A stretch of 64,000 nucleotides of DNA from Paraburkholderia kururiensis JCM 10599 = LMG 19447 (GTDB lineage Bacteria; Pseudomonadota; Gammaproteobacteria; Burkholderiales; Burkholderiaceae): assembly GCF_003986935.1 (NCBI RefSeq), contig NZ_RJZE01000021.1:1-64000 (forward strand), read 5' to 3'. Positions within the stretch are counted from its first letter, which is position 1, and every line of letters begins with the position of its first letter. Below, piece after piece: positions 61,681 to 64,000 of this stretch. Below the pieces are notes generated by a model. The model saw only the letters and a program-made list of their open reading frames with translations. It made no database searches and was not told where the DNA came from. The translations under genes were made by a program, and so were the position numbers.

Positions 61681-62355
61681 ATGAAGGTTCTCGTGATCGA
61701 AGACGAGCCCAAGGCCGGCGACTATCTGAAGAAGGGCCTCGAAGAATCCGGCTTTGTCGTGGACGTCGCCCGCAACGGCGTGGACGGGCTGCACCTCGCA
61801 CTCGAGGAAGCACACGACGTGATCGTGCTCGACGTCATGCTGCCCGGCATGGACGGCTGGCAGGTGCTGCAGCAGTTGCGCGGCCGCAAGGACACGCCCG
61901 TGCTGTTCCTCACCGCGCGAGACGAAGTGGAAGACCGCGTGCGCGGCCTCGAACTCGGTGCGGACGACTACCTCATCAAACCGTTCGCGTTCGTCGAACT
62001 GCTCGCGCGCGTGCGCACCCTCGCGCGCCGCGGCCAGGCGCGCGAGGGCGACGCACTCACCGTCGCCGACCTCGAAATCAACGCGAGCCAGCGGCGCGTG
62101 CGGCGCGCGGGCAAGCGCATCGACCTCACGCCGCGCGAGTTCGCGCTGCTGCATCTGCTCGCAAGACGCACCGGCGAGGTGCTGAGCCGCACGCAGATCG
62201 CCTCCTACGTCTGGGACATGAACTTCGACAGCGACACGAACGTGGTGGACGTCGCCATTCGCCGCTTGCGCGCGAAGATTGACGACGACTTCGCCGTGAA
62301 GCTGATTCATACCGTGCGCGGCGTCGGCTACGTGCTCGAAGCGAGAGAAGGCTGA
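61681..62355 (+). CDS. Heavy-metal-type OmpR family response regulator
   Basis: A 224-residue two-component regulator. Receiver domain with acidic EDEP (residues 7-10), phosphoacceptor Asp51 in VIVLDVMLPGMDGW, and the switch Lys in YLIKPFAFVELLARV; OmpR/PhoB winged helix with LTPREFALLHLLARRTGEVLSRTQIASYVWDMNFDSDTNVVDVAIRRLRAKID in parts. This is the IrlR/CusR/CopR subgroup. It is divergent from the RND genes and its stop overlaps the kinase start (TGATG). Confidence 0.94.
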   Translation: MKVLVIEDEPKAGDYLKKGLEESGFVVDVARNGVDGLHLALEEAHDVIVLDVMLPGMDGWQVLQQLRGRKDTPVLFLTARDEVEDRVRGLELGADDYLIKPFAFVELLARVRTLARRGQAREGDALTVADLEINASQRRVRRAGKRIDLTPREFALLHLLARRTGEVLSRTQIASYVWDMNFDSDTNVVDVAIRRLRAKIDDDFAVKLIHTVRGVGYVLEAREG

Positions 62356-63761
62356 TGCGCCGGCCGCTGTCGCTCACCGCGCGGCTGGCGCTCTGGTTTG
62401 CCGCCATCACGGTGCTCGTGTTCGCGGCGGGCGGCGCCGTGCTCTACGACGCACTCGCCGACCAGATCCGCGCGCAGGACGACCTCGATCTCGTGCTCAC
62501 CGCGCGCCACCTGCGCCGCCTCGCCGAAGAACTGCAGGGCATCGACGACATCCGCGAGCACGAGTCGCGGCTCAACAGCCTCGTGCTCGGCAACCAGGCG
62601 TTCTTCATGCGCATCACGGACAAGGCCGGCAACGTGCTGCTCGAACGCAACCCGTCGCAGTTTGCGATCGGCACGCTGAAGCAGGTCTCGTTCACGCACC
62701 GCATTCTCGAACACGACGTGACTGCGTGGCGCGGTGCGGGCGGCTTGAGCCTGCGCGGCGTCGCCACCGGCATGCAGTTGCGCGACGGCAGCGTGATCGA
62801 AGCCGTGGTGGGCCGCGAGATGAGCGACCGCGAAGCGTTGCTCGCGCGTTACCGGCTCATCATTGCGGGCATCACGCTGTGCGCGTTCACGGCGGCGGCC
62901 ATACTCGGCTACGCGGCCGTGCGCGAGACGCTCAAGCCGCTGCGCGACATGGCGGGCAGCGCCGCGCGCGTCACGGTGGGCGCGCTCGATACGCGCATCG
63001 ATGCGGCACAAGCGCCCGCCGAACTGCGCGCGCTGGCCGACGCGCTGAACGCGATGCTCGCCCGGCTCGAACTCGGCTATCAGCGGCTCTCGCAGTTCAC
63101 GGCGGACCTCGCCCACGATCTGCGCACACCGCTAGGCAACATGCGCGGCGCGAGCGAGGTGGCGCTCGCGCGACCGCGCTCCGTCGACGAATATCAGGCG
63201 CTGCTGGTGTCGAACATCGAGGAATGCGAGCGCCTGTCGCGCATGGTTGAAAACGTGCTGTTCCTCGCGCGCGCCGAACATCCGCAATTCGCGCGCAGCG
63301 CGAGCACGTTCGCAGCGCAGGAAGAACTCACGCGCATTGCGGACTACTTCGAAGGCATCGCGGACGAAAACGGCATTGCCCTTCGCGTGGACGCGAAGGG
63401 CACGTTGCGCGCCGACGTGGACCTGTTCCGCCGCGCGGTGAGCAACCTGCTCGCCAACGCGTTGCGCTACACGCCGCGCGGCGAGACCGTGACGCTGAGC
63501 ACCGCGCCAAACGCCCAGGGCATCACGGTCACGGTGGCCAACCCCGGGCCCGTCATCGCACCGGAGCATCTCGAACGGATCTTCGACCGCTTCTACCGCG
63601 CCGACGAATCGCGCACGAGCACGGCGGCCGGCTCCACGGGCCTCGGCCTCGCGATCGTGCGGACCATCATGGACCTGCACGGCGGCACCGTGAGCGTGCA
63701 AAGCGACGAGGCAGGCACGCGGTTCCATCTGCATTTCCCATCGGCGCGGAAGGCTGCATGA
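62355..63761 (+). CDS. Heavy-metal-type sensor histidine kinase
   Basis: A 468-residue kinase with two transmembrane helices (about residues 8-28 and 170-190), a periplasmic sensor loop (IrlS/CusS-type), HAMP domain, phosphoacceptor His in QFTADLAHDLRTPLGNMRGASEVAL (near residue 255) and an HATPase domain with N, G1 and G2 boxes (AVSNLLANALRYTP, FDRFYRADESR, STGLGLAIVRTI). It pairs with the response regulator. Metal sensing is inferred from the family. Confidence 0.93.
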   Translation: MRRPLSLTARLALWFAAITVLVFAAGGAVLYDALADQIRAQDDLDLVLTARHLRRLAEELQGIDDIREHESRLNSLVLGNQAFFMRITDKAGNVLLERNPSQFAIGTLKQVSFTHRILEHDVTAWRGAGGLSLRGVATGMQLRDGSVIEAVVGREMSDREALLARYRLIIAGITLCAFTAAAILGYAAVRETLKPLRDMAGSAARVTVGALDTRIDAAQAPAELRALADALNAMLARLELGYQRLSQFTADLAHDLRTPLGNMRGASEVALARPRSVDEYQALLVSNIEECERLSRMVENVLFLARAEHPQFARSASTFAAQEELTRIADYFEGIADENGIALRVDAKGTLRADVDLFRRAVSNLLANALRYTPRGETVTLSTAPNAQGITVTVANPGPVIAPEHLERIFDRFYRADESRTSTAAGSTGLGLAIVRTIMDLHGGTVSVQSDEAGTRFHLHFPSARKAA

Positions 63762-63853
63762 AGGGCCGCATGAGTGACCGCATGAAGGGCTGCGTCCGCT
63801 GCGGCGAGCCTGCTCGCGAATGTTTTTTCGGCGCAGGCCGACACAAAGATTGA
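63758..63853 (+). CDS. Candidate coupled micropeptide, 31 residues, cysteine-bearing
   Basis: An ATGA overlap with the kinase stop opens a 31-codon frame containing the cysteine pattern CVRC and a third Cys after a short basic stretch, ending GAGRHKD. The start of the frame has a partial repeat (atgaagggc twice). It may be chance or a genuine small product; no homologue can be recalled. Confidence 0.25.
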   Translation: MKGRMSDRMKGCVRCGEPARECFFGAGRHKD

Positions 63854-64000
63854 CAATTACCCGCCAGTCGAGACACACTCGTTCGCATGCATACGCCAGC
63901 CCTCGCCACCATCGCGATTAATAAGCCAATGAACAACCATTGGGGTTACGCCCGTTGGTTCGAGTCATGGGGGACGCGTGCGCGATAGCAGGTAGCATCA
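63854..64000. other. End of window, no gene supported
   Basis: A short AT-rich tail after the two-component genes. A 33-codon frame at 63887-63988 has no ribosome site. A TTGACA hexamer at about 63850 has no good -10 partner. Confidence 0.35.

Noticed and set aside
63887..63988. 33-codon frame at the end of the window
   Set aside because: No ribosome site and no sign of coding selection.

Overview
The window looks like a chromosomal stretch of a Burkholderia sensu lato bacterium, most likely Paraburkholderia or a close relative. The reasons are the high GC content and strong GC3 bias, a 16-stranded Burkholderia-type porin, DUF4142 and DUF4148 secreted proteins, and the way the C-P lyase cluster is arranged (phnF-DUF1045-phnN divergent from phnGHIJKLM). 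This genus call is inferred from gene content only. I saw no rRNA, tRNA, CRISPR array, insertion sequence or prophage.

Layout. 1-9.1 kb: a DUF4142 exported protein, a Tat-exported phospholipase C with a small lipoprotein gene in front of it, a GNAT acetyltransferase, a LysE exporter facing an AraC regulator, and an alpha/beta hydrolase. 7.8-16.3 kb: a complete phosphonate C-P lyase locus, divergently organised around a 26-bp perfect palindrome that is very probably the PhnF operator. 16.3-37.3 kb: mostly housekeeping and solitary genes: an orphan amino-acid binding protein, a succinylglutamate desuccinylase/aspartoacylase-family protein, a porin, glycogen phosphorylase, a DHA2 drug exporter, 3-hydroxybutyryl-CoA dehydrogenase, threonine aldolase, an NlpD-like LytM factor, 6-phosphogluconate dehydrogenase, a sirtuin, a methyltransferase, an SDR and a DUF2252 protein. 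37.4-55.2 kb: a second LysE exporter, then an accessory catabolic region with a ketopantoate-reductase-like enzyme, an aldehyde dehydrogenase, an oxalate/formate-type MFS antiporter, two LysR regulators, a 103-residue protein, an FAH enzyme, a fused acyl-CoA synthetase, a formyl-CoA transferase, a ThDP enzyme that is not a canonical oxalyl-CoA decarboxylase, a SucCD-like pair, and a GntR/FCD regulator with a small membrane protein. 55.2-63.8 kb: an RND tripartite efflux system divergent from a metal-type two-component system.

The most interesting part is 38-55 kb. Formyl-CoA chemistry is implied by a very Frc-like CoA transferase beside a ThDP carboligase/lyase and an OFA-family antiporter, but the usual Oxc is absent. 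Two regulatory circuits can be read from the DNA. Three promoters share the composite pattern CATAA-N23-NAAACTTTAAYT-N22-TAKSMT with identical spacing; they sit before the panE-like gene, the antiporter and the 103-residue gene, and are probably LysR-controlled. The divergent ThDP/frc and sucCD-like operons share two perfect TGTGATATATCACA palindromes, with a weaker copy before the GntR gene. Together these suggest a regulated C2 or 2-hydroxyacid pathway in which formyl-CoA is recycled by CoA transfer. Substrate identity is not shown by the sequence.
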